Shown here piece by piece: positions 33,929 through 42,092 of a stretch of 44,862 bases of DNA (positions are counted from its first letter, which is position 1; the number at the start of each line of letters is the position of its first letter). The notes below the pieces were generated by a model, which did not search any database, was not told the origin of the DNA, and worked only from the letters and a program-made list of their open reading frames with translations. The stretch lies in contig NZ_JAEULP010000022.1 in assembly GCF_016792905.1 (NCBI RefSeq), positions 1 through 44,862 of the forward strand. Reading direction: 5' to 3'. Both the position numbers and the translations under genes were made by a program. The stretch is from Tabrizicola sp. (lineage in GTDB: Bacteria > Pseudomonadota > Alphaproteobacteria > Rhodobacterales > Rhodobacteraceae).

Positions 33929-35121
33929 TCCTCGCCGTCCATGATCGCGCGGAGGCGGGTCAGGATGCCCTCGGTCACTTCAGCGCCGTCGCTTGCCACC
34001 ATCCAGGCCGCCTGCGCCAGCCGTGCGGCGCGATCCGGCGCCAGGAGATCGCCCAGCGCATCGCCAAGATCGCTGGCCGACGCCACCGCCCGCGTCGCGC
34101 GCGCCGCGCCAAGCCGCGCAAAGACCGGCCCGGACTGCCCGGTGCGCGGCCCGTGAAGGATCGCCGAGCCCAGCGCCGCAGCTTCCATCGGGGTGCGGAC
34201 CGGACCCTTGCCCAGCAGGCTGCCGCCAAGGAACGTCACCGGGGCGAGCCGATACCAGAGCCCGTATTCCGCCGGGTTGTCGACGACGAAGACCTCGATG
34301 TCGGGCTCGGGTTCCTCGTCCCGCGCGCGCTGCGCCACGGCCCAGCCCATGCCCGCCTCCAGCTTGCGCGCAAGGGTCGCGGCCCGGGCCGGATCTTCCG
34401 GCATGAGGATCAGCAAGAGCCGGTGCGAATGTTGCAGCGCCTTGCGGTGCGCCTGCAGGACCGCCTCTTCCTCGGCTTCGATCACACCCGCGGCAAACCA
34501 GACCGGCCGTGCCGCCAGGAGGCTGGCCAGCGCGGCGCGCTCCGCCTCCAGCCCCGGCAGGACGGCACTCTCCTCCTCCATCCGTCCGGTCACGGCCACC
34601 GCAGACAGCGCCGCGCCGCCCTTGCGGAAGGCGCGCGCGGCGGCCTCGTCCACCGCCATGATCGCCCGGAACCGCGCCAGCGCCGAGCGCATCAGGCCGG
34701 GATACCAGCCATCGCGTTCGCGCAGGAAGGCCGGGGCCTTGCCGTTCACCACCAGCATCGGGATCTTCCGCTCGGCGGTTTCATGCATCACGGCGGGGCG
34801 CAGCTGGCCACCGGCAAAGACAGCGATTTCCGGGCGCCAGTGGTCAAGGAAGGCCCGGGCATCGACCGGGCTGTCGACGGGCGGCGGCTGGACGATCACG
34901 CCGGGCAGCGACGCAACCGGAACCGGGGCGGTCAGGAGGACCGGCAGGCCGTCCTCCTCGACCAGGCGCCGCGCGAGCGCGCGCATCGGGCTGACAAGGC
35001 CCTCACCCGGTGCGTGCAGCCACAGAAGCCGCCCCGTCGGCCGGGCGGGCCGGGTCTGATCCTCGCCCGGCTCGCGCCGTTGGCCCAGGTTGTAGAGCGT
35101 CAGGCCAAGCGGGGAGGCCAT
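33925..35121 (-). CDS. waaA: 3-deoxy-D-manno-octulosonic acid (Kdo) transferase
   Basis: WaaA (KdtA) adds Kdo to lipid IVA. This 398-residue GT-B enzyme has the N-terminal acceptor domain with LWLHAPGEG (the RxGE-like region near residues 33-41) and the C-terminal CMP-Kdo domain with FVVDNPAEYGLWYRLA and FLGGSLLGKGPVRTPMEAAALG. Length is a little short but in range. The gene sits between DUF4170 (3 bp upstream) and lpxK (4-bp overlap), a known order in Rhodobacteraceae. Confidence 0.93.
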   Translation of the reverse strand: MASPLGLTLYNLGQRREPGEDQTRPARPTGRLLWLHAPGEGLVSPMRALARRLVEEDGLPVLLTAPVPVASLPGVIVQPPPVDSPVDARAFLDHWRPEIAVFAGGQLRPAVMHETAERKIPMLVVNGKAPAFLRERDGWYPGLMRSALARFRAIMAVDEAAARAFRKGGAALSAVAVTGRMEEESAVLPGLEAERAALASLLAARPVWFAAGVIEAEEEAVLQAHRKALQHSHRLLLILMPEDPARAATLARKLEAGMGWAVAQRARDEEPEPDIEVFVVDNPAEYGLWYRLAPVTFLGGSLLGKGPVRTPMEAAALGSAILHGPRTGQSGPVFARLGAARATRAVASASDLGDALGDLLAPDRAARLAQAAWMVASDGAEVTEGILTRLRAIMDGEE

Positions 35122-35124
35122 GGG

Positions 35125-35370
35125 TCAGAGCCCAAGCTCCTCGGTCGCCGATCCGGCCCGGGCCTCGTCGCGCAGGCGGTGGATATGGGCGATGAAATAG
35201 CGCATGTGCGCGTTGTCGACGGTGCGCTGCGCCTCGCCCTTCCAGGCCTTGAACGCGCTTTCATAGTCGGGAAAAATCCCGACGACGTGAATCTGGCTGA
35301 CGTCGCGGAAGACGTTGGTCTGGGGGTCCACCAGCTCGCCACCGAAGACGAGATGCAGGCGCTGGGTCAT
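35125..35370 (-). CDS. DUF4170 family protein
   Basis: The 81-residue protein matches the small DUF4170 family: QRLHLVFGGELVDPQTNVF, HVVGIFPDYESAFKAWKG, AQRTVDNAHMRYFIAHIHRL. It is cytoplasmic, alpha/beta, of unknown function, and regularly lies before waaA. I start at ATG 35370, with AAGGAA eight bases upstream; an upstream in-frame start is less likely. Its stop is three bases before the waaA start, so it leads the DUF4170-waaA-lpxK operon. A role in lipopolysaccharide synthesis is suggested only by position. Confidence 0.9.
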   Translation of the reverse strand: MTQRLHLVFGGELVDPQTNVFRDVSQIHVVGIFPDYESAFKAWKGEAQRTVDNAHMRYFIAHIHRLRDEARAGSATEELGL

Positions 35371-35530
35371 TTCAGGCTTCCTTCGGATCAGGCGCGGCGA
35401 CACTACCTGCTTCCTGGGGGCGGGGGAAGTCCGCGCCGCGCCTCTTGCGTTGGGAACCCCGAGGGGTCACATTCCTGTCAACGCGGCGAATGATGATCTT
35501 CGGCGTGGTTTTGGAACGGAGGACTTGACC

Positions 35531-36412
35531 TTGGATCTTGATTTTCTCATCGGCTGGCCGGGTGTCTACCTCGCCATCGCGCTTTTCATCATTCTCTGCA
35601 TCTTCCTGGGCGTGCGGATCGTGCCGCAGTCGGAGAAGCATGTGGTCGAACGCTTTGGCCGACTTCGGGCGGTTCTGGGGCCGGGGATCAACTTCGTGGT
35701 GCCCTTCCTGGACCGGATCGCGCACAAGGTTTCGGTGCTGGAACGCCAGCTGCCGAACGCCAGCCAGGATGCAATCACCGCCGACAACGTGCTGGTGAAG
35801 GTCGAGACCTCGGTCTTCTACCGCGTGACCGAACCGGAAAAGACCGTCTACCGCATCCGGGACGTGGACGGGGCGATTGCCACCACGGTCGCCGGGATCG
35901 TGCGGTCGGAAATCGGCAAGCTGGAACTGGACCAGGTGCAGTCGAACCGCGCCCAGCTGATCGAACGGGTCCGCGAACAGGTCACGGCGATGGTCGATGA
36001 CTGGGGCGTCGAAGTGACCCGGGCGGAAATCCTGGACGTGAACCTGGACGAGGCGACCCGCGCCGCGATGCTGCAACAGCTGAACGCGGAACGCGCGCGG
36101 CGGGCGCAGGTGATGGAGGCCGAGGGCAAGAAGCGCTCGGTGGAGCTTGCCTCGGACGCCGACCTCTACGCCGCCGAGCAGGCCGCCAAGGCCCGGCGCG
36201 TGACGGCGGATGCCGAGGCCTACGCAACGGGGGTGATCGCGGTCGCGATCAAGGAGAACGGGCTGGAAGCGGCGCAGTTCCAGGTCGCGCTGAAGCAGGT
36301 CGAGGCCTTGCAGGCGGTGGCCTCGGGCCAGGGCAAGCAGACGATCCTGGTGCCGGCGAATGCACTGGAAGCCTTTGGCGATGCGTTCAAGATGCTGAAA
36401 GGACGGGGCTGA
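35531..36412 (+). CDS. SPFH domain (stomatin/paraslipin, QmcA-like) membrane protein
   Basis: The 293-residue protein has one N-terminal membrane helix (VYLAIALFIILCIFLG, about 12-27), then the SPFH/Band 7 domain (about 29-190: VPQSEKHVVERFGR, GPGINFVVPFLDR) and a C-terminal coiled coil rich in Ala, Glu and Arg (about 190-260). Such proteins form large ring assemblies on the inner membrane and work with NfeD, whose gene begins one base after its stop. I choose the TTG at 35531: GGAGG lies eight bases before it, and the protein then starts MDLDFLIGWPG, as usual in the family. No ATG fits. Confidence 0.88.
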   Translation: MDLDFLIGWPGVYLAIALFIILCIFLGVRIVPQSEKHVVERFGRLRAVLGPGINFVVPFLDRIAHKVSVLERQLPNASQDAITADNVLVKVETSVFYRVTEPEKTVYRIRDVDGAIATTVAGIVRSEIGKLELDQVQSNRAQLIERVREQVTAMVDDWGVEVTRAEILDVNLDEATRAAMLQQLNAERARRAQVMEAEGKKRSVELASDADLYAAEQAAKARRVTADAEAYATGVIAVAIKENGLEAAQFQVALKQVEALQAVASGQGKQTILVPANALEAFGDAFKMLKGRG

Positions 36413-36413
36413 C

Positions 36414-36695
36414 ATGATGGCGACCCTGATGGGAACCTGGTGGGCCTGGGTGATCCTGGGCTTCGCGCTCGGGGTGCTTGAGGTGCTTGCGCCGGGGTTC
36501 ATCTTCCTTGGCTTCGCGATCGGGGCGGTGGTGACGGGTGTGCTGGTCGGAATTGGCGTCCCCGCCGGACCAACGGCGCTGATCCTGGTCTTCGCGGTGG
36601 TCTCGGTGGTCGCCTGGCTGGTCCTGCGCCGACTGGTCGGGGTTCGGGAAGGCCAGGTCAAGGTCTGGGACCGCGACATCAACGACAACCCCTGA
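36414..36695 (+). CDS. NfeD-like membrane protein (short form)
   Basis: A 93-residue protein with two or three membrane helices (WWAWVILGFALGVLEVLAPG, FLGFAIGAVVTGVLVGIG, LILVFAVVSVVAWLVL; each within 20 residues) and a short tail. It matches the membrane part of NfeD; the usual OB-fold domain is nearly absent. NfeD and SPFH proteins act together in membrane organisation. It starts one base after the SPFH stop. Confidence 0.88.
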   Translation: MMATLMGTWWAWVILGFALGVLEVLAPGFIFLGFAIGAVVTGVLVGIGVPAGPTALILVFAVVSVVAWLVLRRLVGVREGQVKVWDRDINDNP

Positions 36696-36704
36696 GCCAT
36701 CGGG

Positions 36705-37859
36705 GTGGAGTTCACCGGGGCCAAGGCGGCGCTGTTCTGCGGGGCCTCGGTGCTGACCTACCTGCGCGACGAAAAGCCGGGCCTGCGCTGGCCCGGTCTT
36801 TGGGATCTTCCCGGCGGGGGCCGCGAAGGGGCGGAGGGGCCGGAAGACTGCCTCCTGCGCGAGCTGTGGGAGGAGTTCGGCCTGCGGCTGGCGGCCGGGC
36901 GACTGGTCTGGCGGCGGGTGTTTCCCTCGACGGTGGAGGCGGGCCGGAGTTCGGTCTTCTTCGGGGGATGGCTGTCCCCGGACGAGGTGACGGCGATCCG
37001 CTTCGGGGACGAGGGGCAGCGCTGGGAGCTGATGCCGGTCGCGGGGTTCCTCGACCATGCGCGGGCCGTGCCCGAGATGCAGCGGCGGGCCGGGATCGTG
37101 TGGAGCGACCTGTTGCCCGGCCAGGGCCATCGACGGCTGCCAGCGCGCGACAGCCTTGCGTCATGGGGCGTTCCCGGATTTGCTGAGGCAAGTCCGAACC
37201 GTAGACAGGAGCCACCCATGACCGAGGAAATCGTCAAAGGCCGCGATGTCACGATCCGCTTCGATGGCGGACGCTGCGTCCATTCCCGCAACTGCGTGCT
37301 TGGCCATCCCGAGGTCTTTGTGCCGAACGTGCAGGGCGAATGGATCCATCCCGATGCGGCCAGCGCCGAAACGGTGATGTTCACGGCGCTGGCCTGCCCG
37401 TCCGGCGCGATCCGGGCATTCCGCAACGACGGATCGGCAACATCCGACACGCCGCCCGTGGTGAACACCGTCCGGGTTCGTGAGAACGGGCCGCTGGCGG
37501 TCGAGGCCGAGCTGCAGATCAGGGGCGAAGCACAGGCCACGCCCCGCGCGACGCTGTGCCGCTGCGGCCAGTCGCAGAACAAGCCGTTCTGTGACGGCGC
37601 CCACGCCGCCGCCGGGTTTACGGCGACCGGAGAACCAGCCGCGAAGGAGTTCAAGGCGCTGGAGGTGCGGAACGGCCCGCTGAATGTCGAACCGCAGCCC
37701 AACGGACCGTTGATGGTGATGGGCAATCTGGAGATTGTCTCGGGCACGGGCCGGACGCTCCACAAGGTGACGAAGACCTGGCTCTGCCGCTGCGGGCATT
37801 CGGCGAACAAGCCCTATTGCGATGGCAGCCACAAGGCGGCGGGATTCGTAGCGGACTGA
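36705..37859 (+). CDS. Nudix hydrolase reading in frame into an iron-sulfur / CDGSH protein
   Basis: From GTG 36705, ten bases after nfeD, one frame runs without a stop for 384 codons. Residues 1-150 are a Nudix domain with the full box G-x5-E-x7-REL-x-EE-x-GL (residues 38-60: GREGAEGPEDCLL then RELWEEFGL). Such enzymes hydrolyse nucleoside diphosphates linked to other groups. Residues 151-171 are linker-like, encoded by a stretch with a 9-bp hairpin (37175-37196) and a good ribosome-binding site. From residue 172 it matches a separate protein (next entry). It may be a true fusion or a Nudix gene that lost its stop codon; both products could be made. Confidence 0.65.
   Translation: MEFTGAKAALFCGASVLTYLRDEKPGLRWPGLWDLPGGGREGAEGPEDCLLRELWEEFGLRLAAGRLVWRRVFPSTVEAGRSSVFFGGWLSPDEVTAIRFGDEGQRWELMPVAGFLDHARAVPEMQRRAGIVWSDLLPGQGHRRLPARDSLASWGVPGFAEASPNRRQEPPMTEEIVKGRDVTIRFDGGRCVHSRNCVLGHPEVFVPNVQGEWIHPDAASAETVMFTALACPSGAIRAFRNDGSATSDTPPVVNTVRVRENGPLAVEAELQIRGEAQATPRATLCRCGQSQNKPFCDGAHAAAGFTATGEPAAKEFKALEVRNGPLNVEPQPNGPLMVMGNLEIVSGTGRTLHKVTKTWLCRCGHSANKPYCDGSHKAAGFVAD
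37175..37196 (+). repeat. Hairpin between the Nudix and CDGSH coding parts
   Basis: CGGATTTGC and GCAAGTCCG form a 9-bp stem (one G-T pair) with loop TGAG, 21 bases before the internal ATG. It sits at the linker of the joined frame and may be a relic of a terminator or an RNA structure that tunes the second start. Confidence 0.5.
37218..37859 (+). CDS. Mono-cluster ferredoxin-like / double CDGSH iron-sulfur protein (internal start)
   Basis: This 213-residue unit has an N-terminal 4Fe-4S mono-cluster domain (Fer4_19 type: RCVHSRNCVLGHPEVF, ALACPSGAI; residues 19-64) and two CDGSH-type domains: C-R-C-G-x5-KPFCDGAH (Cys114, Cys116, Cys125, His129) and C-R-C-G-x5-KPYCDGSH (Cys190, Cys192, Cys201, His205), each binding a [2Fe-2S] cluster. 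CDGSH proteins take part in redox or iron-sulfur sensing. ATG 37218 has CAGGAG seven bases upstream, which supports an independent start within the longer Nudix frame. The role is unknown. Confidence 0.8.
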   Translation: MTEEIVKGRDVTIRFDGGRCVHSRNCVLGHPEVFVPNVQGEWIHPDAASAETVMFTALACPSGAIRAFRNDGSATSDTPPVVNTVRVRENGPLAVEAELQIRGEAQATPRATLCRCGQSQNKPFCDGAHAAAGFTATGEPAAKEFKALEVRNGPLNVEPQPNGPLMVMGNLEIVSGTGRTLHKVTKTWLCRCGHSANKPYCDGSHKAAGFVAD

Positions 37860-37918
37860 GGGTATGCCTCCTCGCGCGATGCATGTCTCGCCGGAAGGGC
37901 AAGGTGGCTTGGCATGTC

Positions 37919-37965
37919 TTTCATACTGGCCCAAATATCCCCGCCGGAGGCATCCGCGGGGAGGA
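37919..37965. repeat. Dispersed CCAAATATCC-type repeat, copy D
   Basis: TTTCATACTGGCCCAAATAT, then CCCCGCCGGAGGC, matches the heads of copies A (TTTCATACTGG) and B (CCCCGCCGGAGG). The hairpin and tail of the longer copies are missing. It lies in the 214-bp gap between the CDGSH gene and the convergent acyl-CoA dehydrogenase gene. The rest of this gap is an AT-rich patch (37998-38056) without a gene. Confidence 0.65.
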
Positions 37966-38053
37966 GGAGACGAACGACGAGCATGTCCTTGGGCAAAGGT
38001 TTCGAAATCGTTACCGTCCACGAACAAATATATGATATAAAACGATAATCCAG

Positions 38054-38073
38054 AAATGTCCACCGTGGACAGA
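38054..38073 (-). terminator. TGTCCACGGTGGACA terminator-like palindrome after the acyl-CoA dehydrogenase gene
   Basis: On the minus strand, directly after the stop, CTGTCCACGGTGGACA is followed by TTTCTGG. The hairpin is the same as after mtaB and the ThDP gene; the T-run is shorter. It abuts the stop codon just as in mtaB. Confidence 0.6.
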
Positions 38074-39777
38074 TCAGGCCGCGAGGTCGTCTGCCCCCAC
38101 CGCGTAAAGCCCTGCCGCCCCTTCCTTCGCCTGCGCCAGAAGGGCGCCATGCTCGGGCAGCAGCCGCCGGATCATGACCCGGGCCAGCGCCTCCCGCCCC
38201 GGATCGGCCTGCATCGCCTTCAGGTGGGCAGCGCCCCCCAAAACCAGCGAAAAGGCCCGCAGGTAGGGCACCGCCCCGGCAAAGCGGTCGTTCAAGGGCA
38301 TCGCCACCAGCGCCTCGGTCGCCTCGCGCAGCGCCTCGGCGGCGGACCAGACGTCACCGGCAAGATCGGGGCGGGCAGACCGCGCGGCCTCGGCCCCGCG
38401 CTCGACCTCGTCGATCAGCCGGAACGCCGCCTCGCCGCCATCGGCCATCTTGCGGGCCACGAGGTCCATCGCCTGGATGCCGTTGGTGCCCTCGTAGATC
38501 GGCAGGATGCGGGCGTCGCGCAGGAACTGCGCCGCACCGGTTTCCTCGATGAAGCCCATCCCGCCGTGGATCTGCACCCCCTGATGCGCGACCGAGCAGG
38601 CGGTGTCGGTGCCGTAGGCCTTGGCGATCGGGGTCAGAAATGCCGCACGGGCCTGCCAGTCGGCATTGCCGGTGGCACTGGCCATGTCGATGGCAACGGC
38701 GCAGGACAGGGCGATGGAGCGCGCCGCGAAGACCTCGGCCCGCATCGCGGCCAGCATCCGGCGGACATCGGCGTGGTCGATGATCGTCCCCTGCCCCGCG
38801 ACCGGGGTCGCGCCCTGCCTGCGGTCCATCGCATAGGCCAGCGCGTGCTGCAGCGCGGCTTCCGCGACCCCCACGCCCTGCGCGGCGACCGAGAGCCGGG
38901 CGTTGTTCATCATCGTGAACATTGCCGCCATTCCCTTGTGCGGCGCGCCGACCAGCCAGCCCTTTGCCCCGTCGAACTGCATCACGCAGGTCGGGCTGCC
39001 GTGGATGCCGAGCTTGTGTTCCAGGCTGACGACCCGCAGGCTGTTGCGGTCGCCCAGCTTGCCGTGAGCGTCGGGGATGAACTTCGGCACCATGAAGAGG
39101 CTGATCCCCCTGGTTCCTTCCGCCGCGTCCGGCAGGCGGGCCAGGACCAGATGGCAGACGTTCGGGGTCAGGTCGCTGTCGCCCCAGGTGATGAATATCT
39201 TCTGGCCGGAGATCGCGAAGGTCCCGTCCCCGTTCGGCACCGCCTTGGTCCTAAGCGCGCCGACATCGGACCCCGCTTGCGGTTCGGTCAGGTTCATCGT
39301 GCCGGACCATTCGCCGGAGGTGAGGCGGGGCAGGTAAAGCGCCTTGATCGCGTCGCTGGCGTGGTGTTCCAGCGCCTCGATCTGGCCCTTGGAGAGGAGG
39401 GGTTTCAGTTGCAAGGCGAGACAGGCGCCGGACATCATGTCGTCGACCCCGAGTGCCAGCGAGATCGGCAGGCCCATGCCGCCATGCGCCGGGCTGGCTG
39501 CCATGCCTACCCAGCCGCCATCAGCAATCGCGCGGTAGCCTTCGGCGAAGCCGGGCGAGGAGACGACGGCACCGTTCTCCAGCCGGGCCGGGGTGTGGTC
39601 AGCGCCCTTGTTCAGCGGCGCGAGGATATCGGTCGAGATGCGGCCCGCCTCGGTCAGGATCGCCTCGGCGAGGTCGGGGGTCGCTTCGGAAAAGCGGGGG
39701 GTTGCGGCGACCTCGGCGAAGCCCACGACGTGGTCGAGGATGAAGCGGATATCCTTGACCGGGGCGCGGTAGGGCAT
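38074..39777 (-). CDS. Acyl-CoA dehydrogenase (long form, DmdC-like)
   Basis: The 567-residue flavoprotein oxidises an acyl-CoA at the alpha-beta bond and passes electrons to ETF. It has the dehydrogenase signature MNLTEPQAGSDVGAL, FITWGDSDL and the catalytic glutamate region PIYEGTNGIQAMDL, plus the longer C-terminal extension found in the subgroup that includes 3-methylmercaptopropionyl-CoA dehydrogenase (DmdC). DmdC paralogues are common in Rhodobacteraceae; without neighbours from DMSP breakdown I leave the substrate open. ATG 39777 has GAGGAG seven bases upstream. Monocistronic. Confidence 0.92.
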   Translation of the reverse strand: MPYRAPVKDIRFILDHVVGFAEVAATPRFSEATPDLAEAILTEAGRISTDILAPLNKGADHTPARLENGAVVSSPGFAEGYRAIADGGWVGMAASPAHGGMGLPISLALGVDDMMSGACLALQLKPLLSKGQIEALEHHASDAIKALYLPRLTSGEWSGTMNLTEPQAGSDVGALRTKAVPNGDGTFAISGQKIFITWGDSDLTPNVCHLVLARLPDAAEGTRGISLFMVPKFIPDAHGKLGDRNSLRVVSLEHKLGIHGSPTCVMQFDGAKGWLVGAPHKGMAAMFTMMNNARLSVAAQGVGVAEAALQHALAYAMDRRQGATPVAGQGTIIDHADVRRMLAAMRAEVFAARSIALSCAVAIDMASATGNADWQARAAFLTPIAKAYGTDTACSVAHQGVQIHGGMGFIEETGAAQFLRDARILPIYEGTNGIQAMDLVARKMADGGEAAFRLIDEVERGAEAARSARPDLAGDVWSAAEALREATEALVAMPLNDRFAGAVPYLRAFSLVLGGAAHLKAMQADPGREALARVMIRRLLPEHGALLAQAKEGAAGLYAVGADDLAA

Positions 39778-39889
39778 GGGTCTCTCCTCAACTCGGCTTG
39801 GCAAAACGGGGGGGCTGCCGTAAGGACGGCCCCATGCAACGCTAACGGTTTCGCGTTGTCCTTCAAGCCGGACGCTGCGTCAGAGCATC

Positions 39890-40834
39890 ATGACCGCCAC
39901 CCTTGCCCCAGATGACGCCGGGATTGCAGAAGCCGCCCGCCTGCTTGCGGCGGGAGAGCTTGTCGCCTTCCCGACCGAGACGGTTTATGGCCTCGGCGGC
40001 GATGCGCGGTCCGACCGGGCGGTGGCGCGGATTTACCAGGCGAAGGGGCGGCCCAGTTTCAACCCGCTGATCGTCCACCTGCCCGACCTTAAGGCGGTCG
40101 AGGCGATTGCCGAGGTGGGGCCGAAAGCGCGGATGCTGGCGCAGGCGTTCTGGCCGGGGCCATTGACGCTGGTGCTGCCCTTGCGCAACGGGGCGGGGAT
40201 TTCGCCGCTGGTGACGGCGGGGCTGTCGACGGTGGCAGTGCGAGTGCCTGCGCATCCCCTGGCGCAGCGGCTGTTGCGGGCTTTCGGCGGGCCGCTGGCG
40301 GCGCCTTCGGCCAACCCTTCCGGGCGGGTGTCGCCGACGCGGGCGGAACATGTGCTGGAGGGGCTGACAGGCCGGATCGCGGCGGTGCTGGACGGCGGAC
40401 CCTGCGCGGTGGGGCTGGAATCGACCATCATCCTCGCCGACCCCGAGCCGGTGCTGCTGCGGCCCGGCGGCCTGCCGGTCGAGGCCGCGGAGGCCGCCTT
40501 GGGCGAGCCGCTGGCGACGGGCGGCAACGCGGGCAAGCCGACCGCGCCGGGGCAGCTGGCATCGCATTATGCGCCCGAGGCGATGGTACGGCTTGATGCG
40601 ACGCAGGCACGTCCGGGCGAGGTGCTGGTCGGGTTCGGCGCGGTGAAGGGGGCGTTGTCGCTGTCTGCGGCTGGCGATCTGGTCGAGGCGGCGGCGCGGT
40701 TGTTCGACGCCCTGCGCGAGGCGGACCGGCTGGCGGGACCGCGTGGCCGCATCGCCTTCGCGCCGGTACCCGAGACGGGCCTGGGCCGGGCGATCAACGA
40801 CAGGTTGCGACGGGCGGCGGCCCCGCGGACCTGA
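39890..40834 (+). CDS. Threonylcarbamoyl-AMP synthase (Sua5/TsaC)
   Basis: This enzyme makes threonylcarbamoyl-AMP, the first step to t6A37 in tRNA. The 314-residue product has the YrdC domain (about 10-200: GELVAFPTETVYGLGGDA, KGRPSFNPLIVH, PGPLTLVLP, SANPSGRVSPT, STIIL) and a C-terminal Sua5 extension (about 230-310). The latter makes it the Sua5 type rather than short TsaC. Start ATG 39890. It lies 112 bp from the divergent acyl-CoA dehydrogenase start. Confidence 0.94.
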   Translation: MTATLAPDDAGIAEAARLLAAGELVAFPTETVYGLGGDARSDRAVARIYQAKGRPSFNPLIVHLPDLKAVEAIAEVGPKARMLAQAFWPGPLTLVLPLRNGAGISPLVTAGLSTVAVRVPAHPLAQRLLRAFGGPLAAPSANPSGRVSPTRAEHVLEGLTGRIAAVLDGGPCAVGLESTIILADPEPVLLRPGGLPVEAAEAALGEPLATGGNAGKPTAPGQLASHYAPEAMVRLDATQARPGEVLVGFGAVKGALSLSAAGDLVEAAARLFDALREADRLAGPRGRIAFAPVPETGLGRAINDRLRRAAAPRT

Positions 40835-41006
40835 AGCGCTTTGGGTGGATTGTTGATTTCGTGCCGATCGGGTGCGAATTGTGGCTTTTTGGTGAAATTT
40901 CCCCGTTCTGACTTGCGTTGACCTGTGCGATAGTTTCGCCGGGCCTTAGAGCCTGAGCTATCAGAAAGCTTGCCGATCAAGGCAGGGCAGCAAAGGGAAC
41001 CGTGAG

Positions 41007-41378
41007 ATGCTTAACGAATTCAAGGCCTTCATTGCGAAGGGCAACGTCCTCGACCTCGCCGTCGGTATCATCATCGGCGCGGCCTTCACCGCCATCGTCA
41101 CCTCGCTGGTCGATGACCTGATCCAGCCGCTGATCGGCATGATCATCGGCGGGATCGATTTCTCGTCCTGGGGCTTCTCGATCGGTGACGCCAAGTTCGC
41201 CATTGGCAACTTCATCACTGCGGTCATCAAGTTCCTGATCGTGGCCTGGGTGGTGTTCCTGATCGTGAAAGCGGTCAACAAGATGATGCCCAAGAAGGAA
41301 GAGGCCCCGGCTGCGCCTGCCGGTCCGTCGGACAACGATCTCCTGAAGGACATCCTGGCCGAGCTGAAGAAGAAGTAA
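41007..41378 (+). CDS. mscL: Large-conductance mechanosensitive channel
   Basis: MscL opens under membrane tension to release solutes on hypo-osmotic shock. The 123-residue subunit has the MscL pattern: cytoplasmic amphipathic start [19 protein letters not shown], first helix ([20 protein letters not shown]), a short periplasmic loop with GIDFSSW, second helix ([20 protein letters not shown]), and a charged C-terminal helix [12 protein letters not shown]. The channel is a pentamer in the inner membrane. GTGAG just before the ATG and CAAAGGGA further upstream give the ribosome site. The terminator is at 41397. Confidence 0.97.
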   Translation: MLNEFKAFIAKGNVLDLAVGIIIGAAFTAIVTSLVDDLIQPLIGMIIGGIDFSSWGFSIGDAKFAIGNFITAVIKFLIVAWVVFLIVKAVNKMMPKKEEAPAAPAGPSDNDLLKDILAELKKK

Positions 41379-41396
41379 GCCACCCGGATCGTGAGG

Positions 41397-41424
41397 AAAG
41401 GCCCGCACCTTGCGGGCCTTTTTT
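41397..41424 (+). terminator. Terminator after mscL
   Basis: AAAGGCCCGCA, loop CCT, TGCGGGCC and six T residues form a strong rho-independent terminator 18 bp after the mscL stop. The A-run on the 5' side lets it serve the convergent gene on the minus strand as well. Confidence 0.92.
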
Positions 41425-41428
41425 CATT

Positions 41429-42037
41429 TCAGGCCGCGGCGAGCGGCGCGCGGGGGCGCAGGTACCAGTACCAGAGGCGGTAGGCCCAGAGCGCGACCAG
41501 CGGGGCGAACTGGATTGCCGGGGCCTGCCAGCTGCCCCAGTCATGCAGCGCGGCCCAGTGGATCAGCACCAGCACGGCGGCGGGGTAGGCGGCGCGTTGC
41601 AGGGTCTTCCAGCCGCTGTGCAGCCAGCGTTGCGCGGCGTTGTTCGAGGTGACGGCCAGCGGCAGGAAGAGAGCCATGGCCAGCCAGCCGGTCCAGATGA
41701 AGGTTTCGGGCAGAGCCTCGATGATGCGGGCCAGCGTGCCCCGGTCGATGACATAGACCAGCGTGTGCAGGGCGGCATAGACGAAGGCTGCAACCTCGAT
41801 GTCGCGGCGGTGGTGCATCAGCCAGCGCGGCCACTGGCGGCCCTTGAACAGGAGCATCAGGCCCGAGGCCATCATGCCGATGATCATGAGGCGCGCGGCC
41901 CATTCGCCGGTCGGGTGCAGAAGGCGGTGGAAGGCCCGGTCATCGTCACCCAGAAGCGGGCTGATCATGGTCAGGGCGGGAAGGGCTAGGACGGCCCAGA
42001 GGGCGAGGGTCGAAGGTTTGTAACCTGGAAATGTCAT
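41429..42037 (-). CDS. Stand-alone ferric-reductase-like transmembrane protein (MsrQ paralogue)
   Basis: This 202-residue protein has about six membrane helices and, like MsrQ at 447, belongs to the ferric-reductase-like transmembrane family. Histidines suited to haem binding are in AAFVYAALHTLVYV (about residue 90) and LVLIHWAALHDW (about 158-165). The motif AVTSNNAAQRWLHSGWKTLQRAAY matches ATSWNGAIRRMGAAAWNRLHRLAY of MsrQ in position. No MsrP-like or flavin-reductase gene is adjacent, so its electron acceptor is unknown. The start codon is directly preceded by an 8-bp hairpin (42038-42061), with no other clear ribosome site. Confidence 0.82.
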   Translation of the reverse strand: MTFPGYKPSTLALWAVLALPALTMISPLLGDDDRAFHRLLHPTGEWAARLMIIGMMASGLMLLFKGRQWPRWLMHHRRDIEVAAFVYAALHTLVYVIDRGTLARIIEALPETFIWTGWLAMALFLPLAVTSNNAAQRWLHSGWKTLQRAAYPAAVLVLIHWAALHDWGSWQAPAIQFAPLVALWAYRLWYWYLRPRAPLAAA

Positions 42038-42061
42038 GGGGCACCTGTTGTCTGGTGCCCC
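42038..42061 (-). promoter_or_regulatory. Hairpin directly abutting a start codon
   Basis: On the minus strand GGGGCACC-AGACAACA-GGTGCCCC lies flush against the ATG of the ferric-reductase-like gene. The perfect 8-bp stem could hide the ribosome site (AGGTG) and control translation. It could instead be the terminator of ald, whose stop is 32 bp upstream, though no U-run follows. Confidence 0.5.
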
Positions 42062-42092
42062 ATATACGCCGCAGCGCAGCAGTTCCGTCGCG

